Source: Aquirickettsiella gammari (GTDB lineage Bacteria; Pseudomonadota; Gammaproteobacteria; Diplorickettsiales; Diplorickettsiaceae). From it: a DNA stretch of 64,000 bases. The notes under the pieces were generated by a model, which saw nothing but the letters and a program-made list of their open reading frames with translations, did no database searches and had not been told where the DNA came from. How positions within the stretch are numbered: the first letter of the stretch is position 1; each line of letters begins with the position of its first letter. The DNA is taken from assembly GCA_963701065.1 (NCBI GenBank), contig OY969558.1, forward strand, positions 868,001 through 932,000. The letters run 5' to 3'. Made by a program: the position numbers and the translations under genes. Shown in pieces: positions 16,853 through 24,981 of the stretch.

Positions 16853-17944
16853 TTAGGGTTCTAATTTAACGAGACGTTTAAAATAATCTTGTTTCATAAA
16901 AGCTTTAGCTTTAATCAAGGTATCTTCAGCAATTTCATTAGCTCGTTCAGTTCCGTGCTTTAAGATTTTTAATACTTCACCAAGATCCTGCTCATAAATC
17001 TTCCGGCGTTCCCGCATAGGTTGGGTTAAAGCAACCAATATATCGACAAGTTTGTGTTTACAATCGACATCTTTGATCTGGCCTTTGCGGTATTTGTCCT
17101 CGGCTTCGGCAATCCAGGCTTTATCAGGATTAAATATCTCATGAAATATCCATAAAGGATTATTTTCAACAGTGCCAGGATCTGTTGCCCGTAATCGACG
17201 TGGATCGGTATACATAGCCATTACTTTTTTTCTTATCGTATCAGCATCATCGCTAAGGTAAATGGCATTATTAAGTGATTTACTCATTTTTGCTAACGTC
17301 CCATTGGCATTAGGTGCTCCAGTGCCGACTAAACGATGTACTCGACTGAGCTTCGCTTCAATGATGGGGAATAATCCACCACTAGTGACGTAATCTTCAT
17401 CTTTTGTTTGCGGATCAACGCCACAATAGATTTGGTTAAAACGACGAGCGCATTCACGAGCCATTTCTAAATGCGCTATTTGATCCTCGCCTACCGGGAC
17501 AAGGGAAGGCCGAAAGCTGAGAATATCCGCAACCTGCCCTACTGGATATAATAAGAAACCAAAAGAATAATTATCCCCTAGCTTTTTATGTTTAATTTCA
17601 TCTTTTATGGTGGGATTACGCATGACTCGAGGAAAAGAGAGTAACATGCTGAAGAAACACGTAAGTTCCGCAATGGCAGGAATTTCCGATTGAATAAAAA
17701 TATGACTTTGCTTCGGATCGATACCTGCCGCAAGATAATCGATAGCAATTTCGAAGGTGTTTTGGCGGATTTCTTTAGGAAATTCAGCGCGTGTGGTGAA
17801 GGCATGGACATTAGCAATAATAAAATAACATTCATAGCACTGTTGTAAGGCGACGCGTAATTCTATAGAGCCTACCCAATGTCCAAGGTGAAGCTTCCCG
17901 GTAGGTGTATCGCCAGAAAGTAGTCGGGGTTTTGATTTAGTCAT
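16853..17944 (-). CDS. trpS: Tryptophanyl-tRNA synthetase
   Basis: Charges tRNA-Trp. TGKLHLGHWVGS near the N-terminus is the HIGH-type motif and LAKMSKSLNNA the KMSKS motif. The protein has 363 residues from the ATG at 17944, which follows AAGGTG at good spacing; a GTG six bases upstream would add two residues. It is about 30 residues longer than E. coli TrpS (334). It converges with dcd and is divergent from pckA across a 408-base intergenic region. Confidence 0.96.
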   Translation of the reverse strand: MTKSKPRLLSGDTPTGKLHLGHWVGSIELRVALQQCYECYFIIANVHAFTTRAEFPKEIRQNTFEIAIDYLAAGIDPKQSHIFIQSEIPAIAELTCFFSMLLSFPRVMRNPTIKDEIKHKKLGDNYSFGFLLYPVGQVADILSFRPSLVPVGEDQIAHLEMARECARRFNQIYCGVDPQTKDEDYVTSGGLFPIIEAKLSRVHRLVGTGAPNANGTLAKMSKSLNNAIYLSDDADTIRKKVMAMYTDPRRLRATDPGTVENNPLWIFHEIFNPDKAWIAEAEDKYRKGQIKDVDCKHKLVDILVALTQPMRERRKIYEQDLGEVLKILKHGTERANEIAEDTLIKAKAFMKQDYFKRLVKLEP

Positions 17945-18070
17945 AATCACCTTAATTTTAGCTTGGTTGACTATTCTCCAGGCTTCATTTAACTAATTCA
18001 AGCCTTTTGCCTACATCTAATTTTATACGTGTCGAAATCTAAGCAAATAAAAAAGGAATTTTCTATTTTT

Positions 18071-18111
18071 CTTAATCTATCTTAACTTTGCTTAAAAAAG
18101 CATTATATAGA
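18071..18111 (+). promoter_or_regulatory. Three 10-base CTTAA repeats followed by a -10-like box
   Basis: CTTAATCTAT, CTTAACTTTG and CTTAAAAAAG sit head to tail at 18071, 18081 and 18091, so CTTAA recurs every 10 bases on one face of the helix. Nine bases after the last CTTAAA is TATAGA (18106-18111), a plausible -10. This resembles a response-regulator site close to a promoter and is related in form to the repeats at 4983. Function is inferred. A transcript from here would have a leader of about 230 bases before pckA. Confidence 0.4.
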
Positions 18112-18155
18112 TTTTATGAATATAAGTAATTTACTTTTTAAAATAGGTGAATTTT

Positions 18156-18224
18156 ATGACAAGTTATGATTTTTTAGCTGAACTATCGGTGTTGTTAATC
18201 AAAGAGCAATTTGTTTTGATATAA
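18156..18224 (+). CDS. Possible 22-residue leader peptide ahead of pckA
   Basis: A short frame starting MTSYDFLAEL and rich in Leu, Ile and Val, with an AGGTGA site five bases before its ATG. It lies between the CTTAA repeats and pckA. No similarity is recognised. It could be an upstream open frame that affects pckA expression, or chance. The only support is the spacing of the ribosome-binding site. Confidence 0.2.
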   Translation: MTSYDFLAELSVLLIKEQFVLI

Positions 18225-18277
18225 AAAGGCTCCTAAATGACTTTGCTTAGTAGCACACTCAACCTAGGGCTAAAAGC

Positions 18278-18293
18278 ACATTCCCCAGAATGT
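18278..18293 (+). other. Small hairpin in the pckA leader
   Basis: ACATTC and GAATGT (six perfect pairs, loop CCCA) followed by the T-rich TATTGTTATTTTAT. It looks like a weak terminator or attenuator between the short leader frame and pckA. A separate 10-base palindrome ATGTTAACAT lies at 18310-18319 and could be a protein site. Confidence 0.35.
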
Positions 18294-18352
18294 TATTGTT
18301 ATTTTATCTATGTTAACATGCCGTCTTCCGCTTAGTTTAAGGAGTGTGGGCC

Positions 18353-19924
18353 ATGTCAGACGTCCAATCTAAGAGTTCACCTAGGGTTTTTGTTGATTTA
18401 TCACTAGAAGAACTAATCGACTATGCTATAGAGCGAAAAGAAGGGATACTTGCCGCCAATGGTGCTTTATCAGTAGCAACGGGTAAGCGAACTGGGCGTT
18501 CCCCAAAAGATAAATTTATTGTAGCTGAACCTAAAAGCGAAAAAAACATAGATTGGGATTCGGTTAATCAAGCCTTATCAGAAGATCGTTTTCATGCATT
18601 GTGGCAACGTGCCGAACGATATGCAAAATCAGTAAGTTTATTTATCTCGAATTTACAAGTTGGTGCAGATCCACACCATTATTTACCTGTTAAGGTTATT
18701 ACTGAATATGCTTGGCATAATCTATTTGCTCGGCAACTTTTTATACGCCCAAAAGATTTCTATGGAAAAATTAGCAAGCCCGAATGGACTATTTTAAGTG
18801 TTCCGGGGCTTAAAACAGATCCACAGCGTGATGGCGTTAATAGCGACGCAACGTTAGTGATACATTTAACCGAGCGTAAGGTTTTATTATGCGGACATCG
18901 TTACGCAGGCGAAATCAAAAAAGCTATGTTTTCTGTGTTGAATTATCTACTTCCCGCAGAAGATGTTTTACCAATGCACTGTTCTGCTAATGTAGGGAAA
19001 CAGGGTGACGTCGCTTTATTTTTTGGCTTATCAGGAACCGGAAAAACGACTTTGTCGGCTGATCCGGATCGTTTTCTTATTGGTGATGATGAGCATGGTT
19101 GGAGTGAGAATGGCGTTTTTAATTTTGAAGGGGGTTGTTATGCTAAGTGTATTGACCTCTCTAAAGAGCGTGAGCCATTGATCTGGGATGCTATCCGTTA
19201 TGGTGCCGTGATGGAAAATGTAGTGCTCGATCCTAAAACCGCAGAGCCGGATTATAAAAATGCCAGTCTAACTCAGAACACACGGGTTGCTTACCCGATA
19301 GATTTTATTACTTCTCGCTTTCAAACAAATCGCGTCGATCGATTGCCTGATGCGGTAATTTTTTTGTGTTGTGACTTGTACGGCGTATTGCCTCCTGTAG
19401 CATGCTTGACTCATGAGCAAGCCGCCTATTATTTTTTAAGTGGCTATACCGCGTTAGTGGGGAGCACAGAAGTGGGTCAAACAGAAGCTATTAAAACAAC
19501 ATTTAGCACTTGTTTCGGTGCTCCTTTTTTCCCGCGACCCGCAAAAGTTTATGCTAATTTATTAATAAAGCGTTTAAAAAATAGCCATGCCAAGGTGTAT
19601 CTTGTTAATACAGGTTGGACAGGCGGTACTTATGGCGGGCAAGGACGACGCTTTTCTATTCCTGAAACCCGTGCAGTTATTAAAGCTATTTTAAACAAGG
19701 AATTAAATACAACAGATTTTGAGGTTTTACCCGGATTTAATCTTGTTATTCCTACCCAACTATCGGGTATTAATAATAAGTTATTAAATCCAAAAAAAAT
19801 ATGGAATAATCCAGCTGAGTATGATCAAAATGCGAATGAACTAATAAGTAAATTTATTAATAATTTCAATCAATTTGAAATTAACCAATCTATCCGAGAT
19901 GCGGGGCCTGTTATCTATAACTAA
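18353..19924 (+). CDS. pckA: Phosphoenolpyruvate carboxykinase (ATP)
   Basis: Converts oxaloacetate and ATP to PEP, the entry to gluconeogenesis, which suits an organism living on amino acids. The start at 18353 is set by GGAG eight bases upstream and gives 523 residues (E. coli 540). Kinase motif GLSGTGKTTLSADPDR is near residues 225-240. IGDDEHGWSENGVFNFEGG carries the Mn-binding Asp and His region. TGKRTGRSPKDKF near residue 44 binds the substrate carboxylate, and NTGWTGGTYGGQGRRF lies toward the C-terminus. Monocistronic by context. Confidence 0.97.
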   Translation: MSDVQSKSSPRVFVDLSLEELIDYAIERKEGILAANGALSVATGKRTGRSPKDKFIVAEPKSEKNIDWDSVNQALSEDRFHALWQRAERYAKSVSLFISNLQVGADPHHYLPVKVITEYAWHNLFARQLFIRPKDFYGKISKPEWTILSVPGLKTDPQRDGVNSDATLVIHLTERKVLLCGHRYAGEIKKAMFSVLNYLLPAEDVLPMHCSANVGKQGDVALFFGLSGTGKTTLSADPDRFLIGDDEHGWSENGVFNFEGGCYAKCIDLSKEREPLIWDAIRYGAVMENVVLDPKTAEPDYKNASLTQNTRVAYPIDFITSRFQTNRVDRLPDAVIFLCCDLYGVLPPVACLTHEQAAYYFLSGYTALVGSTEVGQTEAIKTTFSTCFGAPFFPRPAKVYANLLIKRLKNSHAKVYLVNTGWTGGTYGGQGRRFSIPETRAVIKAILNKELNTTDFEVLPGFNLVIPTQLSGINNKLLNPKKIWNNPAEYDQNANELISKFINNFNQFEINQSIRDAGPVIYN

Positions 19925-19986
19925 AAGAATATGGGCGAAAAGTTCATTTAAATGTCTAATCTAAGGGGATTTTGTTAAAACTCTTG

Positions 19987-20805
19987 TTAGAAACATTTAG
20001 CCAGTTCTTCAGCGCGTTCTTTTGCCCCTTTAATCGCTTGTTTAATTAGATCTGGAAAATGGGCATTATCTAAAATTTCTAGGGCGCGTTCAGTTGTTCC
20101 GCCAGGCGAAGTTACATTTTGTTTTAGTTGTTGAATGGACTGTTTGCTTTCATTAGCCATACGCGCCGCTCCTAAAGCGGTTTGTAACGTTAATAAAGCC
20201 GCATTTTCTTTTGATAATCCAAGTTCAATACCTGCTAGCTGTAAGACTTCCATCAATAAAAAGAAATAAGCCGGGCCACTGCCCGATAAAGCGGCAACGA
20301 TGTCTATTTGTTCTTCTTCAGCTAAGCAAACAACTATCCCTACGCTACGAAATATTAATTCAGCCGCATTTTTTTGTGCGGATGAGCAATACCGATTAGC
20401 AAATAGCCCCGTTGCGCCGCAAGCTAATAAAGCGGGAGTATTAGGCATACATCGAATCAGCGCTGCGGTTTCGTTGGATAAATAATTTTGTAGACTTTTT
20501 AAATTTATTCCCACCGCAATAGAAATAATTAAGGGTTTATTTTCCCGGATAAGATCCGCTATTTCGGTAACGACACTTTTTAATACTTGTGGTTTTACGG
20601 CTAATATCACAATATCAGCCATTTTTACCGCACATCGATTGTCAGCACTAAGATTAATATTTAATCTTTTTAGCTTATTAAGTTGCGCCAAGTTATTATT
20701 GGTAGCCCAAATGTTTTTGGCTAAATAGCCTTCTTTTAATAAACCTTTGATTAAACTGGTGGCCATATTGCCTGCGCCAATGAAGCTTATGGTAGAATTT
20801 TTCAT
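19987..20805 (-). CDS. proC: Pyrroline-5-carboxylate reductase
   Basis: Last step of proline synthesis, reducing pyrroline-5-carboxylate with NAD(P)H. The Rossmann motif is SFIGAGNMATSLI at the N-terminus. IVILAVKPQVLKSV, CMPNTPALLACGATG and ALSGSGPAYFFLL (the family signature) are present, as is the C-terminal TSPGGTTERALEIL. 272 residues (E. coli 269). It is nine bases downstream of murU on the same strand and may be cotranscribed with amgK-murU. Confidence 0.97.
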   Translation of the reverse strand: MKNSTISFIGAGNMATSLIKGLLKEGYLAKNIWATNNNLAQLNKLKRLNINLSADNRCAVKMADIVILAVKPQVLKSVVTEIADLIRENKPLIISIAVGINLKSLQNYLSNETAALIRCMPNTPALLACGATGLFANRYCSSAQKNAAELIFRSVGIVVCLAEEEQIDIVAALSGSGPAYFFLLMEVLQLAGIELGLSKENAALLTLQTALGAARMANESKQSIQQLKQNVTSPGGTTERALEILDNAHFPDLIKQAIKGAKERAEELAKCF

Positions 20806-20814
20806 ATTTATGTT

Positions 20815-21492
20815 TTACTTTTTTTGCTCTAAATAGGCATTGAGACGCTCTAATTCGGTAGGAGTTCCTATGTTAAACCATAAGCCTTGGTAACATTCTC
20901 CGGTTATTTTCTTTTCGGCAATATATTTGTAGAGTAGTGATGACAAAGGAAATGTGCCGGATTTATTTGAAAATAAATCTGGATGATAAACTCCTAGGCT
21001 TGCAAAAGTAAATTTGGCTGATGTGCCCTCTAAGCTTAATAAATTATTCTGAATAAGATGAAAATCACCTTGGGGGTGAAAGCTCGGATTATTTACTAAA
21101 ATAAGATGCGCCAGCGTGGATTTGTTTAACGAGTGAGATAGTAAGCGCTCTAATGGGAAATCTGTCCAAATATCCGCGCTTAATACAATAAAAGAATTAG
21201 AACCTAAAATGGACAAAGCTTGACAGATCCCCCCCCCTGTTTCAAGCGCAGTAGGTTCAAAAGAGTAGTCAATTTTAACCCCGTAAGCATGACCATCGCC
21301 TAGAGTTTCGATAATTTGTTTAGCTTGATAAGAGACGTTTATGATTATCTCTTTAATGCCAATTTTTGCTAATTTTAATACTTGATGCAAAATAAGTGGT
21401 TTATTAGCAATCGGTATTAAAGGTTTAGGGGTGCTATCGGTTAAAGGGCGTAAACGTAGACCACGACCCGCTGCAAGTATCATTGCTTTCAT
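20815..21492 (-). CDS. murU: N-acetylmuramate-1-phosphate uridylyltransferase (MurU-like)
   Basis: Sugar-phosphate nucleotidyltransferase of 225 residues. The pyrophosphorylase signature AMILAAGRGLRLRPLTDSTPK opens the protein, and FIVLSADIW holds the metal-binding aspartate. The gene overlaps amgK by four bases (ATGA). In Pseudomonas and many Gram-negatives the AmgK-MurU pair turns recycled N-acetylmuramic acid into UDP-MurNAc and bypasses de novo synthesis, giving intrinsic fosfomycin tolerance. The specific substrate is inferred from this pairing; other sugar nucleotidyltransferases look alike. Confidence 0.82.
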   Translation of the reverse strand: MKAMILAAGRGLRLRPLTDSTPKPLIPIANKPLILHQVLKLAKIGIKEIIINVSYQAKQIIETLGDGHAYGVKIDYSFEPTALETGGGICQALSILGSNSFIVLSADIWTDFPLERLLSHSLNKSTLAHLILVNNPSFHPQGDFHLIQNNLLSLEGTSAKFTFASLGVYHPDLFSNKSGTFPLSSLLYKYIAEKKITGECYQGLWFNIGTPTELERLNAYLEQKK

Positions 21493-22505
21493 TTTTTTTC
21501 TTTCTCATGTAATTTCATTTGAATATTTGTTTGTAATAATTGTTTAAATTGAGCAAGCTCAGGATATTTTTCACAGGTTTTACCGATGTAATGTAATAAG
21601 CGAGAGGTCATCGGTAAATAATGTGATTTATTATCGCGATAATAAAGTCGCGCAAAAATACCTAATATTTTTAAATGTCGTTGTATGCTGATGAGATCAA
21701 ACCAGCGAATAAATTTTTCTGAGTTGTATTGATGATTTAGCTTGAGCATATTATAAAATTTTAATATCCATTTATCGACTTGTTTCTTTGGCCAATCAAC
21801 ATAGGCGTCTCGCAATAAAGAGGCCGCATCATAGGTAATGGGTCCATAGATAGCATCTTGAAAATCTAATACACCGACGCTTTTATTCTCCAATAATAGT
21901 AGGTTACGGGAATGGTAATCACGATGTATACAAACTTGCGGTTGTTCGAGTGCTGAATTGATAAGTACTTTAAAGGTTTGCTCAAGTACATTCTTGAATT
22001 TAGGCGTTATGTTTATCTGCAAGTGTCTGCCCAAAAACCAATCAATAAATAACCCTAATTCGAAGCGTATGTGTTGTTCATTAAACAAATCTAGCGGTTG
22101 ATCGTTTGGAAGTTTTGGATTACAAACTTGAATTTGATGTATAACAGATAGTGCACGCGTGTATAAATCATCGACAGTATTTGCATTTAATAAATTCAGG
22201 TATAAATCATTGCCTAAATCACTTAACAGCATAAATCCTTTTTCAATATTATAAGCTAATATTTCCGGCGTATAAATTCCTTGGCGCGCAAAATCTTTAG
22301 CAATCGCGATAAAGGCAGCTATATTTTCCTTGTCTGGCGGTGCTAGCATTACGACATGGCTACCGCTATCCATTTGTAGTCGAAAATATTGGCGTGAACT
22401 GGCGTCATTGACTAATGGCTGTAGTTCAAAGCGGGTGAGAGCACAAGACTCTTTTAACCAAGTTTTTAGTGGTGCTAGTTGTGTTGTGTTATCAAAAGTA
22501 GACAT
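21489..22505 (-). CDS. amgK: N-acetylmuramate/N-acetylglucosamine anomeric kinase (AmgK-like)
   Basis: A 338-residue aminoglycoside-phosphotransferase-fold kinase that phosphorylates the anomeric OH of MurNAc. The catalytic loop is CIHRDYHSRNLLLLENKSVG, followed by the metal-binding VLDFQDAIYGPITYDAASLL. The N-terminal DASSRQYFRLQ matches AmgK proteins. Pairing with murU, with overlapping ATGA, supports the role in peptidoglycan sugar salvage. The start ATG at 22505 fits the family. Confidence 0.84.
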   Translation of the reverse strand: MSTFDNTTQLAPLKTWLKESCALTRFELQPLVNDASSRQYFRLQMDSGSHVVMLAPPDKENIAAFIAIAKDFARQGIYTPEILAYNIEKGFMLLSDLGNDLYLNLLNANTVDDLYTRALSVIHQIQVCNPKLPNDQPLDLFNEQHIRFELGLFIDWFLGRHLQINITPKFKNVLEQTFKVLINSALEQPQVCIHRDYHSRNLLLLENKSVGVLDFQDAIYGPITYDAASLLRDAYVDWPKKQVDKWILKFYNMLKLNHQYNSEKFIRWFDLISIQRHLKILGIFARLYYRDNKSHYLPMTSRLLHYIGKTCEKYPELAQFKQLLQTNIQMKLHEKEKK

Positions 22506-22640
22506 AACATAAAGGTCCTGCCTTCAAAGTCAAATATTTTACGCGATCCTAAATAGCTAATCTTAGCTTAAGCTGTCTATTTTACACCGGAACGAACTTG
22601 CTTATCTACAAGCTTCCCCAGTAGTATAGGCGGCTTGCAT

Positions 22641-22683
22641 CCTCCGTGTTGGTTGTTTTTCATGGAGGGCTTTTATTTATAAT
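22641..22683 (+). promoter_or_regulatory. Terminator-like hairpin overlapping a likely dapA promoter
   Basis: CCTCCGTG (22641-22648) pairs with CATGGAGG (22661-22668), eight pairs including one G-U, followed by GCTTTTATTTAT. This has the form of an intrinsic terminator, although no gene on this strand ends upstream. Within the same stretch TTGTTT (22654-22659) and a perfect TATAAT (22678-22683), 18 bases apart, make a likely dapA promoter. Either an unseen transcript ends here, or the inverted repeat is an operator. There is too little room for a lysine riboswitch after the promoter. Confidence 0.4.
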
Positions 22684-22707
22684 CGCGATAATAAGAGGAA
22701 AGCCAAT

Positions 22708-23583
22708 ATGTTTCATGGCAGTATAGTCGCATTGCTAACCCCTATGCGAGAAAATGGAGATATTGACTATGTTTGTTTACGTAAGCTAGTTGATTGGCAT
22801 ATTGCACAACGTACCGATGCTATTGTTGTGGTAGGGACAACCGGAGAGGCGGCAACGCTCGATAGTGAAGAGCAAAGTAACGTTATTAAAACGGTGGTTG
22901 AGCAAACTCATAGACGTATCCCTGTTATTGCAAGCACTGGAACCCACTCTACTCGAAGGACAATCGATAAAACTAGGGCCGCTATGGAAGTAGGGGTCGA
23001 TGCTTGCTTGCTAGTAACTCCCTATTATAACTGCCCTACCCAGGAAGGACTGTATCAACATTATCGACTGATTGCAGATAAAGTCCCTATCCCTCAGATT
23101 TTATATAATGTGCCTAAGCGTACTGGGTGTGACTTATTGCCTGATACAGTGGCCAAACTAGCGGGTATAGCTAATATTGTCGGGATTAAAGAGGGTCAGC
23201 CTGATCGTGTAAAAAAGATTTTAGAATTATGTGGAAATAACATCGATGTTTATAGTGGAGATGATAATACCGCTTTAGAAATTATTCGTTTAGGGGGTAA
23301 AGGCGTTATTTCTGTAGCGGCTAATCTTTTGCCTCAATCTATGCATAATCTTTATGAGTTCGCAAAAAAAGAGAATTGGGAGGCAGCTGAAGAAATAGAT
23401 CAGCTGCTCCGTCCATTATATGAAGGCCTATTTATTGAAACTAATCCTATACCGGTTAAATGGTTGGCTGCTGAGCGAGGTTTAATTTTAACACCTAGTG
23501 TTCGTTTACCTTTGACAAAGTTGTCGCTCGCACATCAAGCAGATTTGAGGCCTATTTTAGATTTATTGGAGGCGCTATCTTAA
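22708..23583 (+). CDS. dapA: 4-hydroxy-tetrahydrodipicolinate synthase
   Basis: First committed step of lysine and diaminopimelate synthesis: condenses pyruvate with aspartate semialdehyde. 291 residues (E. coli 292). GTTGEAATL near residue 43 binds the pyruvate carboxylate. The Schiff-base lysine lies in NIVGIKEGQPD (about residue 161), and the catalytic tyrosine in LYNVPKRTGCDL (about residue 133). RLGGKGVISVAANLLP follows. AAGAGGAAAG precedes the ATG. The bamC-like gene starts after one base, repeating the dapA-bamC order of other gammaproteobacteria. Confidence 0.97.
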   Translation: MFHGSIVALLTPMRENGDIDYVCLRKLVDWHIAQRTDAIVVVGTTGEAATLDSEEQSNVIKTVVEQTHRRIPVIASTGTHSTRRTIDKTRAAMEVGVDACLLVTPYYNCPTQEGLYQHYRLIADKVPIPQILYNVPKRTGCDLLPDTVAKLAGIANIVGIKEGQPDRVKKILELCGNNIDVYSGDDNTALEIIRLGGKGVISVAANLLPQSMHNLYEFAKKENWEAAEEIDQLLRPLYEGLFIETNPIPVKWLAAERGLILTPSVRLPLTKLSLAHQADLRPILDLLEALS

Positions 23584-23584
23584 G

Positions 23585-23821
23585 ATGAGAAAAAAGTTAG
23601 TTTGTTTGCTATTATTTGGTTTTACGCTTAGCTTAACAGCATGCGCTTCAGTCAGCAGTTATATAAAGACACAGCGCTCTCAGTATTTGCGTAGCCAAAA
23701 TTTACCGCCTTTAAAAGTGCCCGCAGGTTTGCAAATCCAAAGGGACGAAAGATATGTAATTCCTGAGGTGTCTGCTGCTAGGCCTACACAACTTCCAGAT
23801 TTACAATCACCCATGAGCTAA
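23585..23821 (+). CDS. bamC: Miniature BamC-like lipoprotein
   Basis: A 78-residue lipoprotein with signal peptide and lipobox LTAC, so the mature protein begins at Cys21. The sequence after it (SQYLRSQNLPPLKVPAGLQ, then RYVIPEV) resembles the unstructured N-terminal segment of BamC, the part that lies along BamD in the BAM complex. The two globular helix-grip domains of full BamC (about 344 residues) are missing. The stop is followed by a tRNA gene 57 bases on, so there is no room for a frameshifted remainder. The position directly behind dapA supports the identity. Confidence 0.75.
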   Translation: MRKKLVCLLLFGFTLSLTACASVSSYIKTQRSQYLRSQNLPPLKVPAGLQIQRDERYVIPEVSAARPTQLPDLQSPMS

Positions 23822-23878
23822 GCTGCAAATCAAAATAAATGGAAGGCATAAAGGCCTAATTTTGATAAAAAATTTATT

Positions 23879-23970
23879 GGAGAGGTACCAAAGTGGCCAT
23901 AATGGCGCCGACTCGAAATCGGATGGGGATTTAAAGTCCCACGTGGGTTCGAATCCCACCCTCTCCGCCA
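23879..23970 (+). tRNA. tRNA-Ser (CGA)
   Basis: 92 bases with a long variable arm. The acceptor stem pairs GGAGAGG with CCTCTCC, with discriminator G and encoded CCA. The anticodon arm CCGA-CTCGAAA-TCGG gives anticodon CGA. The variable arm pairs GGGG/TTTAAAG/TCCC, and the T arm contains GGTTCGAATCC. It is on the same strand as dapA-bamC. Confidence 0.97.
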
Positions 23971-24043
23971 GTATTTCTAAATACAAAATTACTACGATAA
24001 GAGCCTTTTTGGCCAAGTATCGTTGTATATTTTGATCACTTAT

Positions 24044-24634
24044 TTAAGCTTCTGTACTATTTACGGTTGCTTTTTGTAAGGAAATATATTCCAGAGGCGT
24101 ATAATCTTGACTATATTCTGTCTTTTTACTGTTAAACAGAACAATTTCATTGACTAACATGGGGCTGGTATTTAAATTGAGCTCTTCTCGTAGGTTAGGT
24201 GCATGATGGTGAATAATTCGACCTAAGGTTAAATGGGGTAAATAAGGTTTAGTTTCTGGGGTAAAGCCTAGGTTTGAAGCAACTTCTTCCAGGGCATTAG
24301 CAAGCTCAAAAAGCTCTGAGGTGGGAATAATGTCGGCTGCTATGGCACGAGGAGCTGTCGGAGATGGAAAGAATCGAATGTTATGGAGTTGTAAGGGAAA
24401 GGGCTCTATCTTTTTAATGGCGTTATAGGCGTGCTTTGCTAAATCTGAGATTTTTTCAGGGTTGGTAGTCCCTAAAAAACGTAAGGTGACATGTAAATTT
24501 TCTGGGTGTACCCACCTAACGCGGTGACTCCAAGGTTCTTGTTTCAGTTCATCAATAAGTTGAGACAAAGCTTGACGTAGTTCGGCGTTTAGTTCAACAG
24601 CAAAGAATAAACGTAAAGGATCGTGAGTACTCAA
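24044..24634 (-). CDS. thpR: RNA 2',3'-cyclic phosphodiesterase (2H family)
   Basis: Two-histidine phosphoesterase (LigT/ThpR) that opens 2',3'-cyclic phosphates on RNA. The two HxTx motifs are HVTLRFLG (about residue 46) and HLTLGRI (about residue 130). Length is about 196 residues (E. coli 176). All plausible starts are TTG. The one at 24634 lies seven bases after AAGGAA and is preferred over 24640, which is too close to it. It stands alone on the minus strand between tRNA-Ser and cydA. Confidence 0.9.
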   Translation of the reverse strand: MSTHDPLRLFFAVELNAELRQALSQLIDELKQEPWSHRVRWVHPENLHVTLRFLGTTNPEKISDLAKHAYNAIKKIEPFPLQLHNIRFFPSPTAPRAIAADIIPTSELFELANALEEVASNLGFTPETKPYLPHLTLGRIIHHHAPNLREELNLNTSPMLVNEIVLFNSKKTEYSQDYTPLEYISLQKATVNSTEA

Positions 24635-24802
24635 GTGCAACTTCCTTATTAAAGACTATGAGGTTCAGGACAGCCTACTATTCTAATGGAAAAATAGGTA
24701 ATTTTCTATGTTGGAGCACTAGTTAGCGTATTTCCAACAAAACTCTACAAACTGTGGCCGCAAATATTTTCACAACCGTTCATTGTAATCTAGTTTGCCA
24801 CT

Positions 24803-24918
24803 TTGTTTTTATCAGTGATTGACGATATAATGTGTAAACATAAACTTAAAATTAGCTCTTGGTTAGTCTTTGAGTGAAAAGTTTAAGTCTAAATTTTATA
24901 CGGGCATGGTCTACCATG
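24803..24918 (+). promoter_or_regulatory. cyd promoter region with a CATGGT palindrome
   Basis: The 347-base gap before cydA holds TTGTTT (24803-24808), 17 bases, then a perfect TATAAT (24826-24831), a likely promoter. Downstream, at 24905-24918, is the inverted repeat CATGGT-CT-ACCATG, inside the predicted leader. A second -10-like TATACT is at 24941. The palindrome could be an operator for a redox or metal regulator; the regulator is unknown. Nothing else is recognised in 24641-24981. Confidence 0.45.
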
Positions 24919-24981
24919 TCTTACTTTTTTAAAATAGCAGTATACTACGTACTAACTTGCTCTTAAATTCTTAAGTGATTT

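Noticed and set aside
22510..22707. Lysine riboswitch upstream of dapA
   Set aside because: The likely promoter leaves a leader of only about 20 bases, and the conserved lysine-riboswitch core is not visible.
23822..23878. Frameshifted remainder of bamC
   Set aside because: Only 57 bases separate the stop from tRNA-Ser, so no displaced BamC domain fits there.
23807..24016. Minus-strand frame of 69 codons containing RVGFEPTWDFKSPSDFES
   Set aside because: It is the antisense of tRNA-Ser; this peptide is a well-known false gene call.
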